Shown: positions 38,287 through 47,148, counted from the first letter of the stretch. The stretch: 64,000 nt of DNA from Pseudomonadota bacterium (GCA_023430315.1 JAEZAW010000239.1:5864-69863); one strand, 5' to 3'. Numbers and translations are program-made. Notes: generated by a model from the sequence alone, not told the origin.

Positions 38287-38496
38287 TCAACAGAGGCTCG
38301 ATCTCGTAGCGGCGCGCGCGGAGATACCCATCAGCATCCTGCTTCGGCGGGTGGCGGCTGAGTAAGGTATGAAGCGCCCGTCGGGTGCGAGCGAGGCATC
38401 TATGAAGTGATGTCGTCCCGATCGCAAAAAAAAATCCAACGATGCAACCTCTGCGATTAGATCAGGGTAAGGACGACCATCGCTATTGTGCAACAT
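38287..38496 (-). CDS. Possible small hypothetical protein (69 aa)
   Basis: ATG at 38496 with AAGG upstream. The product MLHNSDGRPYPDLIAEVASL, FFLRSGRHHFIDASL, RFIPYSAATRRSRMLMG has balanced composition, but I know no family. Confidence 0.35.
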   Translation of the reverse strand: MLHNSDGRPYPDLIAEVASLDFFLRSGRHHFIDASLAPDGRFIPYSAATRRSRMLMGISARAATRSSLC

Positions 38497-38608
38497 ACAA
38501 CCTTGAATCGCTGTTGATAGCGGATTTGCAGGCTTGTCGGACGCTACTGCACCTTAGCTAATGCCCACATCGCCTATTAGTGGGTGCCGATTTTTGGAGG
38601 GGTTTGTG

Positions 38609-39307
38609 ATGGAGCATTCTAGACACGTTGGTTCTGCCCAGCGCCCGGACGCTCGCCTTAGTCGCCGAAGCCTTGTGGCTGCCGGTGCCCTCCTAGCCAC
38701 CTTGGGTCCTGCCGCGGCGTCTCGGGCGTTCGCTGATAATCCCAACGAAGGAAATATCCCTGGCTGCGTGCCCTCTAACACTCAGCCGAAGAAGTGCGTC
38801 TGTTTCCTTCGCGGAACACGTCTTCAGACGCCGAGCGGTGATATCGCAATTGAAGCGCTCAGGATTGGCGACCACGTTACATTGCATGGTGGCGACGTTC
38901 GCACGATTAGATGGATCGGGAGGCTGGATTATCCAAAGGCAGGCGGATGGAGCAAAGAGGTGCTGCCAGTTCGCATCGCTAAGGGCGCGCTCGGACAGGA
39001 CATGCCGCATCGGGACCTCTTTGTCTCGCAAGCGCATCTGCTGTACCTCAACGGCGTTCTGATCCCGGCGTCGGACATCATAAACGGCATTACCATCTCC
39101 GTCGTAACTCCGGAGAGCGATACGCTTCAATACGTCCACGTCGAGCTAGATCATCACGCCGTTCTCGTTGCGGAGGGCGCGCCGTGCGAGAGCTTCAGAA
39201 ATGCGCACGAGAGCTGGCGCACATTCGACAACGCCTCCTCGACAGCATATGGTTTCCTGATCAGCTCGAAACCGTGCCGGCCATCCTCGGCCAGCACTTG
39301 GCTATAG
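38609..39307 (+). CDS. Hint-domain protein with Tat-like signal, 3' end overwritten
   Basis: From MEHSRHVGSAQRPDARLSRR: a twin-arginine-like leader (LSRRSLVAAGALLATLG) and then a Hint (hedgehog/intein) domain: CVCFLRGTRLQTPSGDIAIE with Cys at the autoprocessing position, IEALRIGDHVTLHGG, VRTIRWIGRLDYP, RDLFVSQAHLLYLNGVLIPA and VHVELDHHAVLVAEGAP. Such bacterial Hint proteins may self-cleave or form esters. The recognisable family ends near 39238; the remaining residues are antisense to the 3' end of the PAS kinase. The gene therefore runs tail-to-tail into it with a 154-base overlap. Confidence 0.8.
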   Translation: MEHSRHVGSAQRPDARLSRRSLVAAGALLATLGPAAASRAFADNPNEGNIPGCVPSNTQPKKCVCFLRGTRLQTPSGDIAIEALRIGDHVTLHGGDVRTIRWIGRLDYPKAGGWSKEVLPVRIAKGALGQDMPHRDLFVSQAHLLYLNGVLIPASDIINGITISVVTPESDTLQYVHVELDHHAVLVAEGAPCESFRNAHESWRTFDNASSTAYGFLISSKPCRPSSASTWL

Positions 39308-42027
39308 CCGGAGGTAAGCACGACCGGCAGCCCTGGATAGCGGCGCCGGATCTCTTGACCCAGCTCGACCCCGTCGATCCCGGACATCACTACGTCCGAG
39401 AACACTGCGTCGAAAACGTTGGCTTCGGACAGGATGCGGAGCGCCTCATCGCCGGTCGAAGCCCAGGTGGTCTCGTAGCCGAGTTCCTGCAGGATCTGCA
39501 TCGAGAACTGGCCCACCTCGATGTCGTCCTCCACTACGAGTATCTTGCGCCCTCGGCCGTCCTCCGCGATAGGACTGGCGCGTCGTTCGTGGCCCCCGCG
39601 GACTTGCGCTTCAACGCCGTCGCGATGTGGAAGAAAGAGCGTGAAAGTCGTGCCTCGGCCGACGGCGCTCTCCACCGCGACATCGCCCCCCGATTGCTTT
39701 GCGAAGCCGAACACCTGGGAAAGACCGAGGCCCGTGCCTTTGCCAACTCCCTTCGTGGTATAGAACGGCTCGAAGATCTGGCCGAGCTGATCGCCAGGAA
39801 TGCCGCAGCCCGTATCAGTGATCGACACCGCCACGAACCGACCCTTGCCAGGAGCCTGCCCGCGCACTGACGGCACCTGGGACGTCTCGTCGACACGAAC
39901 AATCAGCCGCCCCTCACCGTTCATCGCGTCGCGTGCGTTCACGACCATGTTGACGAGTGCGGTCTCGAACTGGCTAGCATCCGCCTCGACGAAGCAGCGT
40001 TCGCAATCCGTCTGGATGGCGAGCTCGACCCGAGAGCCCGCGATCGTCCGCAGCATCTCCCTGATCGAGCGTATCCGCTGGACGGGGTCGAACACCTCGG
40101 GCTTAAGCACTTGGCGACGAGCGAAGGCGAGGAGCTGGCCGGTGAGCTTTGAGGCGCGGTCCACGGTCTCGCTAATGGCCTCCACATATCGGCTGCGCCG
40201 ATTCTCGGCGAGGCCCGGCCTGCGCAGCAAGTCGGTGGCGGAGCGAATGATGGTGAGAAGGTTGTTGAAGTCGTGAGCCACGCCCCCGGTTAGTTGTCCT
40301 ATGGCTTCGAGCTTCTGAGCCTGTCGCAGGGCATTTTGAGCGCGCTTCAGCTCGGTTATGTCACGGCCCTCGGCGACCAGCCAGACGGCCTCGCCGTGCT
40401 CGTCCCGCACTGGCTTGAGCGAGAAGTCTACCGTGGCCCGAACCTCACCGGCGCCGCGCATCTCGTGCTCCTCACGCACCGTCTCACCTGAAGCTGCGCG
40501 CTCGATCCCGGCTTTGACAGCTGCTTGGAGTTCAGGATTGCCGCGCATCGGCGCCGCAAGCCAAAACGGTTTACCGACGATGTCGCGCGGCTCGATTTGG
40601 CTCCAGTGCAGCGCCGTCTGGTTCACCTCGACCACGGTACCCGCGGGCGTCAGCAACGCCATGAATTGAAGAGCGGAGTCGAAAATACCCCGGAATCGCC
40701 GCTGGCTCTCGGCCAGCTCTGCCGTCCGCTCGGCAACGCGGCGCTCGAGTGTGTCGTTGAGCTCCTGCAGGTGGCCTTCGGCGAGCTTGCGCTCGTGAAT
40801 ATCGGTGGACGTGCCGAACCAAGTGATGATCGCGCCGGATGCATCCCGCAACGGCTCGGCGCGGGCGACGTACCAGCGATAGGCGCCGTCGCGCCTGCGG
40901 TAGCGTACTTCGATCTCGTAAAAGTCCTCGCGCGCCCGGGCCTCTGCCCAGGCAATTGCAGTGCGCTCAATGTCGTCTGGATGCAACACCTTCGCCCAAC
41001 CGTCGGGCAGCGCGTCGGCTTCGGTCTGGCCCGTGTACTCGTACCAGCGATCATTGAAGTAGTGCAGGTGACCATCGGGCGTGGCGAACCAGATAAAGGC
41101 CGGCACGGCGTTGGTAATGGTGCGCAGCCGCGCCTCGCTCTCGCGAAGCTGACTTTCAACTTCCCGTCTCTCGTCAATGTCGATGACCGAACCGATGAAG
41201 CCTAGGAACGTACCGGCCTCGTCAAAACGGGGCGATGCCGTGTCGAGAGCCCAGCGATAAACACCGTCGGCCCGGCGCAGCCTATATTCGAGGCGGACGG
41301 CCTCTCGCTTGGCGTTGGCTGCGAGAAAGACCTCGCTCGACCACGCACGGTCGTCCCGGTGCACGGCATCGAGCCAGCTGAAGTCCCCCGTATCCTCGGG
41401 CCTCTGGCCGGTGAACTCGTACCAGCGCGCGTTGAGATACACGCAGGAGCCACTCGGATCGCTGACCCAGGTCATCACCGGCGCATTGTCGGCCATGTTG
41501 CGAAAACGCTCCTCGCTCTCGCGTAACCGACGTTCGGCAAGCACATTAGCCGTGGTTTCAGTGCAGGCGCAGTACATGCCGGAAACCTGACCGCTCTCGT
41601 CGCGCACCGGGGAGTATGAAAAGGTGAACCACGTATCTTCGTCGTAGCCGCGCCGGTTCATCGTCAGTGGTAGGTTTTCCCGATAAATGGCTTGCCCCGA
41701 CATGGCAGCATCGATCAATGGTGAGATGTCCGGCCAAATCTCCGACCAAATGTCGAAGAAGCGCGCACCGAGCGCACGCGGATGCTTGGCACCAAGAATC
41801 TGGGCGTAGGGGTCGTTGTAAAGAAACCCAAGGTCCGCTCCCCAAGCCACGAACATGGGAAACTTTGAATTGAGCATCAGCCCGACGACAGACCGCAGAG
41901 ATTGCGGCCAGTCCTGCGGCGGGCCTAGCGGCGAGTTGGCCCAGTTGTGGGCGCGCATAAGTGCGCCGACGTCCCCGCCTCCATGGAGAAAAGAAAGTTG
42001 TTCAAACTCCTCGGCTCTATAGGACAC
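39154..42027 (-). CDS. Multi-PAS hybrid histidine kinase with C-terminal receiver
   Basis: I prefer GTG 42027 with GGAG 8 bases upstream; an ATG at 42102 adds a hydrophobic 25-residue leader. An N-terminal PAS-like block (MRAHNWANSPLGPPQDWPQS) comes first. Three PAS/PAC repeats follow (NAPVMTWVSDPSGSCVYLNA, NAVPAFIWFATPDGHLHYFN, SALQFMALLTPAGTVVEVNQ). HisKA has the His in GGVAHDFNNLL, HATPase has NARDAM and GKGTGLGLSQVFGF, and a receiver contains VFSDVVMSGIDG. It is a soluble sensor of redox, light or small ligands. The native C-terminus ends near 39214 (RKPYAVEEAL); the last 19 residues are antisense to the Hint gene. Confidence 0.93.
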   Translation of the reverse strand: MSYRAEEFEQLSFLHGGGDVGALMRAHNWANSPLGPPQDWPQSLRSVVGLMLNSKFPMFVAWGADLGFLYNDPYAQILGAKHPRALGARFFDIWSEIWPDISPLIDAAMSGQAIYRENLPLTMNRRGYDEDTWFTFSYSPVRDESGQVSGMYCACTETTANVLAERRLRESEERFRNMADNAPVMTWVSDPSGSCVYLNARWYEFTGQRPEDTGDFSWLDAVHRDDRAWSSEVFLAANAKREAVRLEYRLRRADGVYRWALDTASPRFDEAGTFLGFIGSVIDIDERREVESQLRESEARLRTITNAVPAFIWFATPDGHLHYFNDRWYEYTGQTEADALPDGWAKVLHPDDIERTAIAWAEARAREDFYEIEVRYRRRDGAYRWYVARAEPLRDASGAIITWFGTSTDIHERKLAEGHLQELNDTLERRVAERTAELAESQRRFRGIFDSALQFMALLTPAGTVVEVNQTALHWSQIEPRDIVGKPFWLAAPMRGNPELQAAVKAGIERAASGETVREEHEMRGAGEVRATVDFSLKPVRDEHGEAVWLVAEGRDITELKRAQNALRQAQKLEAIGQLTGGVAHDFNNLLTIIRSATDLLRRPGLAENRRSRYVEAISETVDRASKLTGQLLAFARRQVLKPEVFDPVQRIRSIREMLRTIAGSRVELAIQTDCERCFVEADASQFETALVNMVVNARDAMNGEGRLIVRVDETSQVPSVRGQAPGKGRFVAVSITDTGCGIPGDQLGQIFEPFYTTKGVGKGTGLGLSQVFGFAKQSGGDVAVESAVGRGTTFTLFLPHRDGVEAQVRGGHERRASPIAEDGRGRKILVVEDDIEVGQFSMQILQELGYETTWASTGDEALRILSEANVFDAVFSDVVMSGIDGVELGQEIRRRYPGLPVVLTSGYSQVLAEDGRHGFELIRKPYAVEEALSNVRQLSCAFLKLSHGAPSATRTA

Positions 42028-42289
42028 CTGACCTGCTCCTAGCGCGCTCCACGCGACGAAATACGTAAAAATAATGGGCAGATGCCAGCGATCAAAACGC
42101 ACATGAAGGCACGGAGTTCCAGGCAGTGATCCGGAGGCTTAACCAGCGCCGCGCGGTGTGCCGACCGCGAAGATCCGCGTTGGGCCGCGCGCAGGCGGTT
42201 CCGAGGAGGGCTGCGCCGTATCGGCGATCATGTCGAACAACCATAACGGTGGTACCTCGCCTAGAACAGATTCCGTACAGACTGGTCCA

Positions 42290-42502
42290 GACCCAGCGGC
42301 GGTGGAGTAATTGGCGCACTCATGGGCAGGGAAGGCGGCGAGGCGCTGGCGATGACGCCCAGAGCTCATCGCGGGTGCGGGCTTCGGTCTTGCGGAGCAT
42401 GGCCTTTAGCTTGGCGAAGGCATTCTCGATCGGATTGAAGTCTGGCGAGTAGGGCGGCAAAACCCTAACCTCAATCGGGCGCATTTTGTTGGAGCAGATC
42501 AC
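42290..42502 (-). mobile_element. IS630-family transposase remnant (3' end)
   Basis: [20 protein letters not shown] with the catalytic Glu of the DDE set, then [13 protein letters not shown]. One frameshift later comes ECANYSTAAG, the usual IS630 C-terminus. Everything upstream of the last DDE motif is gone. It sits between the PAS kinase and two fused gene fragments, so insertion or excision probably caused the local rearrangement. Confidence 0.75.
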
Positions 42503-42555
42503 CCGATATAGACAATCAATGTTTCAACTTCATCGGGATCGAACATACCACATCT

Positions 42556-42738
42556 TTGCATTTGTTTGAGGCTCGATGCCAGAGACGGGAGGCACATGAT
42601 AACTATAAGGAGTCGACCCGGCAGTACGAGCGTTGGCTCAGCGAACAGCTCGATGGAGACATCGCGCGCAAGGACATCGGTCGCAAGCACGAAAAAATGC
42701 GTGACCATGCGTTTGGCTTTCTGCGTGCGACATATTGG
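42556..42738 (+). pseudogene. N-terminal fragment of a DUF2252 protein
   Basis: STRQYERWLSEQLDGDIARK, DIGRKHEKMRDHAFGFLRAT and YWR match the start of DUF2252 proteins. The frame then abruptly becomes antiparallel nonsense at the junction with the receiver fragment near 42735. Confidence 0.6.
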
Positions 42739-42953
42739 AGGACCACGGCTTGCCCGACGGCCAGGGCACTGAACTCTACGAGCTCCTTCGCGATCTCCGC
42801 GTCCCCTTCATCATCTGTACCGAATTCGAAGTGCCGGAAGCCATTCGCAACAGCGGCGTCGTTGTCGCAAAGCCTACTCGTGCTGAGGATCTTGTATCGG
42901 TGGCCGAGGAGTTGGTGAGACGCACCAGCTGCTGTGATCCCACGCAGATGTAG
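42735..42953 (+). pseudogene. C-terminal half of a response-regulator receiver
   Basis: LPDGQGTELYELLRDLRVPF, FIICTEFEVPEAIRNSG and VVVAKPTRAEDLVSV are the beta3-alpha5 half of a receiver, including the conserved Lys. The acidic pocket and phospho-Asp are missing because the DUF2252 fragment is joined on in place of the N-terminus. Confidence 0.65.
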
Positions 42954-43263
42954 CCCTCCAGCCTCGATGACGAGACGGAATGTTGCTGCCCGCATCTAGA
43001 TACCTGACACTACTGCGCTACCTGATGCGCTTCGTGTCTCAGTAAGTTGTCTTAGGGGGCGCGCGTTGAAAGGGGTGACGTCAGCGCCGCTTTAGATCAG
43101 GCCACGAGGTCGCGGCCATTTTCTTCTTAACTCGTGCGACGACGGTGCACACAAAAGCCGCCCAATAGGGCGGCTGCTGGGATGCGTCGAATGATCGACG
43201 GGAAGGCGCGAATGCCCGTGCACTCTCCCACTATATCGGTGCTGGGGGGATAAACCAGACGCA
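42954..43263. other. Stretch without a recognisable gene
   Basis: About 310 bases between the receiver fragment and the CsbD gene terminator. Nothing recognisable. Confidence 0.5.
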
Positions 43264-43291
43264 CGAAAGGCCCGGCGGATGGACCGGGCCT
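43264..43291 (-). terminator. Hairpin terminator after the CsbD gene
   Basis: Perfect 8-bp stem aggcccgg/ccgggcct (43268-43275 with 43284-43291) and a short T-run on the minus strand, 22 bases past the stop. Confidence 0.65.
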
Positions 43292-43312
43292 CTCGCTCCT
43301 TAACGCAGCAGT

Positions 43313-43513
43313 CTACTTGAGCCCGCGCGTCCAGGTATCGACTTCCTCGCGCGCCTTGTCCTTGGCGTAGCCGTACTTCTTTTGCACCAAACCTTCGAGC
43401 TGTTCGCGCTTGCCGTTGGTCTGTGCGATCTCGTCGTCGGTGAGGTCGCCCCACTTTTCCTTCACCTTGCCGGAGAATTGCTTCCAATTGCCTTCGATGC
43501 GATCCCAATCCAT
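43313..43513 (-). CDS. CsbD-family stress protein
   Basis: 66 residues: MDWDRIEGNWKQFSGKVKEK and WGDLTDDEIAQTNGKREQLE are the CsbD signature; a GLVQKKYGYAKDKAREEVD helix follows. Small hydrophilic proteins of this family accumulate under general stress. GGAG lies 8 bases upstream of the ATG at 43513. A near-consensus EcfG motif and a terminator bracket the gene. Confidence 0.93.
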   Translation of the reverse strand: MDWDRIEGNWKQFSGKVKEKWGDLTDDEIAQTNGKREQLEGLVQKKYGYAKDKAREEVDTWTRGLK

Positions 43514-43559
43514 GGGTGTACTCCTATCTCGGGAGCCGATGATCGGCTCGCTATTGTAA

Positions 43560-43584
43560 AATGCAATGAGCACCAAATAGTTCC
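43560..43584 (-). promoter_or_regulatory. Near-consensus EcfG promoter, GGAAC-N16-CATT
   Basis: One -10 mismatch, 46 bases before the CsbD start. The same CATT variant precedes the gene at 60764. Confidence 0.45.
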
Positions 43585-44682
43585 CTTCACGGTTGCAAAC
43601 TCATACGGCGTGCTCGCTGCGAGTGTTTGCATGCTTTCTCGAATGTTCCTGTTCCACCTCGGCCCGTTAGGCCTACTTGATCCGACGGAGATGACAAAGA
43701 GACCGAGTACGAGCTGGTATTCACGATCGCCTTTCGCGATGATCGGCGCCAAGGAGCTTAAGAAGTGGCGGCCGACGTGGCGCAATGAAGACCACCCGCG
43801 CTTCCACTTGGCGCGGCGCGTCGTTGCGCAGTCAGGGCGTCGAACTGGATTGTGACGCGCGAGCCGTCTTCGAGAGAGGCACAGCACGCATCCGAACGAG
43901 AAGGGGTGAGATCAGTCGTCTAGACCGCGGGCCGCGCGCACTGACTAAGGAAATTTGGCTCCAGGCCTCACATGGTCGGGGCGACAGCAGGCGCAGGCAA
44001 TGGGCGCGAGATGGCGTGCTGGCGATGGAGCGCCGCTCGACAATCGCCGTTGCAAGGTAGCGGCAGTATCACTGCGCAAGACGCGCCCTGTCGCATTCTT
44101 CAGCAGCTGGGCACAGGCCATCGTGCCACGATATGCGGTAGCCCGGGCGAGATAGGGGAGCACCCCCTCCGGTCAGGTGGAAGGCCACTTGGCAAGACCA
44201 CCCACTCTTCTTCGCGAGCTGCGCCAAGTGAGCCCCGAACCTGGCCGCATCGCATCAAGCTGCAGAAACGGGAAGCGGATGATCTCGGGATCACCGGTCC
44301 GAAGAGCGCGCAAACCGATCGCGCGCCCTGCGATGCGATCTTCTATAGGGGTTGCTGCAGTGCATCTAACGGTGAATTGCAGTTCTTTGGTGGCTACTTC
44401 CCGCAGAAACAGCACCAGACTCATGCACTCTGATCGCGTGCCAACTGCACATCTGGGGCCAGAACCTCGATCATCACCCGCACGTCCATTGCTTCGTTCC
44501 GGGCGGCGCGGCATCTCGCCGACCTTACGCGATGGGTGTTGAGCCGCCGCAACTTCTTCCTTCCGGCGCGGGCCACTCGGCGTTGTTCCGGCGTCTGCTC
44601 CTAACCGGGCTTGCGATACTGTACGCCGACGCGCTTTGATCGAGCATAAGTATTGTGAACGATTGATTTCGTACCTGCGCCG
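43585..44682. other. Large stretch without a recognisable gene
   Basis: About 1.1 kb. Frames on both strands are Arg/Ser/Pro-rich shadows. I find no known domain, no RNA gene and no repeat, so it is probably degraded sequence. Confidence 0.5.
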
Positions 44683-44708
44683 GGAACCAGCCCCATTTCA
44701 GCTTCGTT
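44683..44708 (+). promoter_or_regulatory. EcfG promoter, GGAAC-N17-CGTT
   Basis: Exact motif ending 34 bases before the Tyr-rich secreted protein gene. Confidence 0.85.
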
Positions 44709-44742
44709 GCAGCGGATAATCGGCACTTGAAAGGGGACCGTC

Positions 44743-45036
44743 ATGAAACGAGCAATGGCCACAGGACTGCTTACCCTCGCCGCGATCGGCTTCGTCGCCT
44801 GGAGCGCCTCGGCCGCTCCGCTTTCGCCGCCGCCGGCCCCTGCTGAGGCGAGGAACCAAGCAGAGCAGGTGCACCGTCGTTATCGACACTACCGCCGTCA
44901 CTACTATTACGGACCGCGCGCCTATTATTATGGCCCTCGCCGCTACTATGGGTATCGGTATCGGCCGTACTACTACGGCGGCCCGTATGTGCACATTGGC
45001 GTGCCGTTTTTCGGCCTAAGCATCGGCGGCTGGTAA
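44743..45036 (+). CDS. Secreted Tyr/Arg-rich low-complexity protein
   Basis: 97 residues: signal peptide (LLTLAAIGFVAWSASAAP), then a mature part dominated by Tyr, Arg, His and Gly (RYRHYRRHYYYGPRAYYYG, YRYRPYYYGGPYVHIGVPFF). Similar proteins are common in rhizobia, without known function; the aromatic-cationic repeat suggests an envelope-associated or cross-linkable protein. AAAGGGGAC precedes the ATG. It has an exact GSR promoter and a strong terminator, so it is a self-contained transcription unit. Confidence 0.8.
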   Translation: MKRAMATGLLTLAAIGFVAWSASAAPLSPPPAPAEARNQAEQVHRRYRHYRRHYYYGPRAYYYGPRRYYGYRYRPYYYGGPYVHIGVPFFGLSIGGW

Positions 45037-45041
45037 TCGAA

Positions 45042-45086
45042 TCTCTCAAAGCTCACGCGTGTTCCCTCGGCACGAGCTTTGAGAGA
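45042..45086 (+). repeat. 13-bp inverted repeat preceding the terminator
   Basis: tctctcaaagctc (45042-45054) pairs perfectly with 45074-45086 across a 19-base loop. It touches the following terminator stem at 45086. Confidence 0.7.
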
Positions 45087-45124
45087 AGCAGGAAGCGCCC
45101 CCGCGCTTCCTGCTTGTTTTTTTT
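45086..45124 (+). terminator. Rho-independent terminator
   Basis: A 13-bp perfect stem (45086-45098 with 45103-45115), CCCC loop, then G and eight T. It ends the Tyr-rich protein transcript. Confidence 0.92.
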
Positions 45125-45312
45125 ACTGACTGCGCAGAGAAGGCAGTTGCACACATCGCCGACGAGGTACTCGCGATGCTGACGCTGCCGCTTGCGTTCC
45201 TGTTCTCGCTTCTCGCGTGCTTCACGAAATTGCGGGCTGCACCGGACGCGTTGGCTTAGCGGAGTCACGAGTCATGCTGCCATGCTAGGGAGCGGCAGGA
45301 GATTTGTAACGA

Positions 45313-45579
45313 CTACGAGAATTCGACGAAGAGGATGCGGTTATAGCGGCGTACGATGCGTGACGAGAAAATGCGGCCGAACGCGCGCAGCTCGAAGTCC
45401 TCAGGCACTCCGAACGTCGACGTCAGTTCAAGCCGAGCGCCCACGTCAGATATTTCGACGACGCGGCAGGGCCGGGATGGAAGGCCGGGGACTATGATTT
45501 CGCCGGGCGCATCTGTCTTGTGGCGTTTGGCTCGGCGGCGAGACGCCGCCGCGCCGGGGGGACGTTTTCCAAAGCTCAT
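45313..45579 (-). CDS. PilZ-like domain protein
   Basis: 88 residues from MSFGKRPPGAAASRRRAKRH. RRAKRHKTDAPGEIIVPGLP and CRVVEISDVGARLELTST fit the small alphaproteobacterial PilZ-like proteins. The c-di-GMP motif is degenerate: RxxxR is present in the basic stretch, and (D/N)xSxxG appears as EISDVGARL. Possible c-di-GMP or surface-adaptation role. A weak EcfG-like motif lies 25 bases upstream. Confidence 0.65.
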   Translation of the reverse strand: MSFGKRPPGAAASRRRAKRHKTDAPGEIIVPGLPSRPCRVVEISDVGARLELTSTFGVPEDFELRAFGRIFSSRIVRRYNRILFVEFS

Positions 45580-45603
45580 TTTGACCGACCGCTTTCGCGG
45601 TTG

Positions 45604-45629
45604 AACGCATGCAGGTGGTCGTCGGTTCG
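45604..45629 (-). promoter_or_regulatory. Weak EcfG-like motif, CGAAC-N17-CGTT
   Basis: One mismatch in the -35 (CGAAC), with -10 CGTT, 25 bases before the PilZ-like gene. Confidence 0.3.
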
Positions 45630-45937
45630 CGATGTTGGCAACGATGTTCGGAGACGGCGCACCCACCGCGAAGACCATTCGAATGATGCCTGAAAATCCA
45701 GAACGGGAACCGCAGCAGCGCTCGTGCGCTGTGATAGTAGAGGGATGACCTCCTTAGTAAAGGCAGGCCTTTCCGCGATGTGGGCGTTTTCCAAGCCGTC
45801 GCGCAGAACGAAATCCCGCCTGAACTGTTGATAGAGACGGCAACGCGTCAAAGCCGTGTGAGCCTCGACCCAATTCCGTTGTCGGTGACAAGTTCGAAAT
45901 GCGCTTGAGATGCGCCTGATCCTTAGTGCGAGGCCGG

Positions 45938-46260
45938 TTATATATGCCCGAAGTCGGAGATCAGGAGTTCGTTGCTCTGCAGCTCTGTCACGACGTCGAA
46001 GAGGATACTCTCCGCGTTAGCCTTATCGTACGAGTCGATGTTCAGGTAGAAGCGGTCACCCCATGCACTCACGTCCTCACCTGCGTTACGCAGCGCGTCG
46101 ATAACCTGTTTCCGAGCGATGGCCCAGGCGATGCCGATCTTGGCGATACGGGTCTTCGCGGCCGCACGATATGCGATCCAGGCGGCCTACTTCGGCTCTC
46201 AGATGACCAGTTTCTCGAAGTTGTTATAGAGGGCCTCGTGGAATGGCGCGGGGCGGTAAA
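45938..46260 (-). pseudogene. Decayed paralogue of the protein at 55549
   Basis: The minus frame reads AAWIAYRAAAKTRIAKIGIA, ARKQVIDALRNAGEDVSAWG and DRFYLNIDSYDKANAESILF to SNELLISDFGHI and a stop at 45938. In-frame stops at 46199-46201 and 46187-46189 separate it from an upstream piece (FHEALYNNFEKLVI). It is about 80 percent identical by eye to the copy at 55549-55833. Confidence 0.65.
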
Positions 46261-46342
46261 TGAAATTTTTGGCGAAGAGGAAGACTGATCGGGCAGGCAC
46301 GGTGCCGTACTTTCCCGAAGCCAAGTTCTTCGAGGAGGTCTC

Positions 46343-46535
46343 GATGCCGGCTTCAGCGTTTTCTCAGTGCTCAGTCCGCCGAGCTGTTGACGTGGTGGGG
46401 GAGCCAGATGACTCGATATTGGCGGCCGAGAATGGACGGCTGCTGAAATCCGCGTTGAGGGAGGCTTTTTTTCGCGCACGGCGATCGCTACTGGGTATTC
46501 GCCCGGCAAAGCCCTCCACCATCAACAGCAATTAA
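46343..46535 (+). CDS. Small hypothetical protein (63 aa)
   Basis: ATG preceded by GAGGAGG with a 7-base spacing, an excellent ribosome-binding site. The product MPASAFSQCSVRRAVDVVGE, LLKSALREAFFRARRSLLGI is basic and helical. No family known. Its stop abuts the PDZ remnant. Confidence 0.5.
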
Positions 46536-46830
46536 GTGCGACAGACGCAGGATCGTACGGGCGTCGAAACAAGCAAGGCGACCGTCATTAGTGGCATTGT
46601 TGGTAGCGAGGAGTTTGCGGCACACGCCAGCATCGAAGGTGTGATCATTATCCGTACGACGCCCAACTCTCCCGCTGAACGTGCTGGATTGCGTGGCGTC
46701 AATGTCGCGGCGCGGAAGCAGGTGCCGGAGGCTGACGAATGCGCGCGCAGCCGATCAAGACCCACTTGTTGGCAATCGTCTCGTCGAGAAAGGTCGACAA
46801 CCCCGCGTCGCGATAGCCCTCAGGGCTTCC
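46536..46830 (+). pseudogene. PDZ-domain remnant of an HtrA-like serine protease
   Basis: ASIEGVIIIRTTPNSPAERA and AGLRGVN are the carboxylate-binding part of a C-terminal PDZ domain of trypsin-like proteases. After about 46700 the continuation (CRRLTNARAADQDPLVGN) is in another frame. The protease domain is absent. Confidence 0.55.
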
Positions 46831-47095
46831 CATGTTGCTCGATCGCCATTGTGCCGGATCGTCCTTCGATGCTGTAAATTGCTCTGAAACGAGCGTGCTT
46901 CATTGAGCCTGATGCAACACGACCTTCCAGCTTGAAACTGAAGCCGTCCGGCTGTTCCTCCATCTTGGCTACCGACACGTCGACGCCCTCGTCCTCGATT
47001 TGAAAGTGGGCTGTAACCTCCTCGGGCAGCATCAACGCGCGCTGCAGAGTAGGCTTGCTCGGTCCGTCGGTAATGTTGAATGTTCGCGGAGCCAT
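46820..47095 (-). CDS. Conserved hypothetical protein (91 aa)
   Basis: ATG with an exceptional Shine-Dalgarno (GGAGGTGATTT). The protein MAPRTFNITDGPSKPTLQRA, LPEEVTAHFQIEDEGVDVSV, FKLEGRVASGSMKHARFRAI is beta-rich and resembles uncharacterised rhizobial proteins starting with an ITDGP motif. A near-consensus EcfG motif lies 28 bases upstream. Confidence 0.7.
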   Translation of the reverse strand: MAPRTFNITDGPSKPTLQRALMLPEEVTAHFQIEDEGVDVSVAKMEEQPDGFSFKLEGRVASGSMKHARFRAIYSIEGRSGTMAIEQHGKP

Positions 47096-47123
47096 AAATC
47101 ACCTCCATAGGGTCATCCATGGA

Positions 47124-47148
47124 AACAGGCGACGCGGCACGAGGTTCC
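47124..47148 (-). promoter_or_regulatory. Near-consensus EcfG promoter, GGAAC-N16-TGTT
   Basis: Minus strand, one -10 mismatch, 28 bases before the start at 47095. Confidence 0.45.

Noticed and set aside
43092..43508. A 138-codon minus-strand frame over the CsbD gene
   Set aside because: Different frame from the clear CsbD protein and it passes through that gene's terminator.
45053..45268. A 71-codon minus-strand frame with a charged helix
   Set aside because: Its 3' half runs through the strong terminator of the opposite gene and loses protein-like character there.
45926..46288. A 120-codon plus-strand frame similar to one at 55546-55899
   Set aside because: The similarity follows from the paralogous minus-strand genes. 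The minus frames have the better amino-acid pattern and end in the same LLISD motif.
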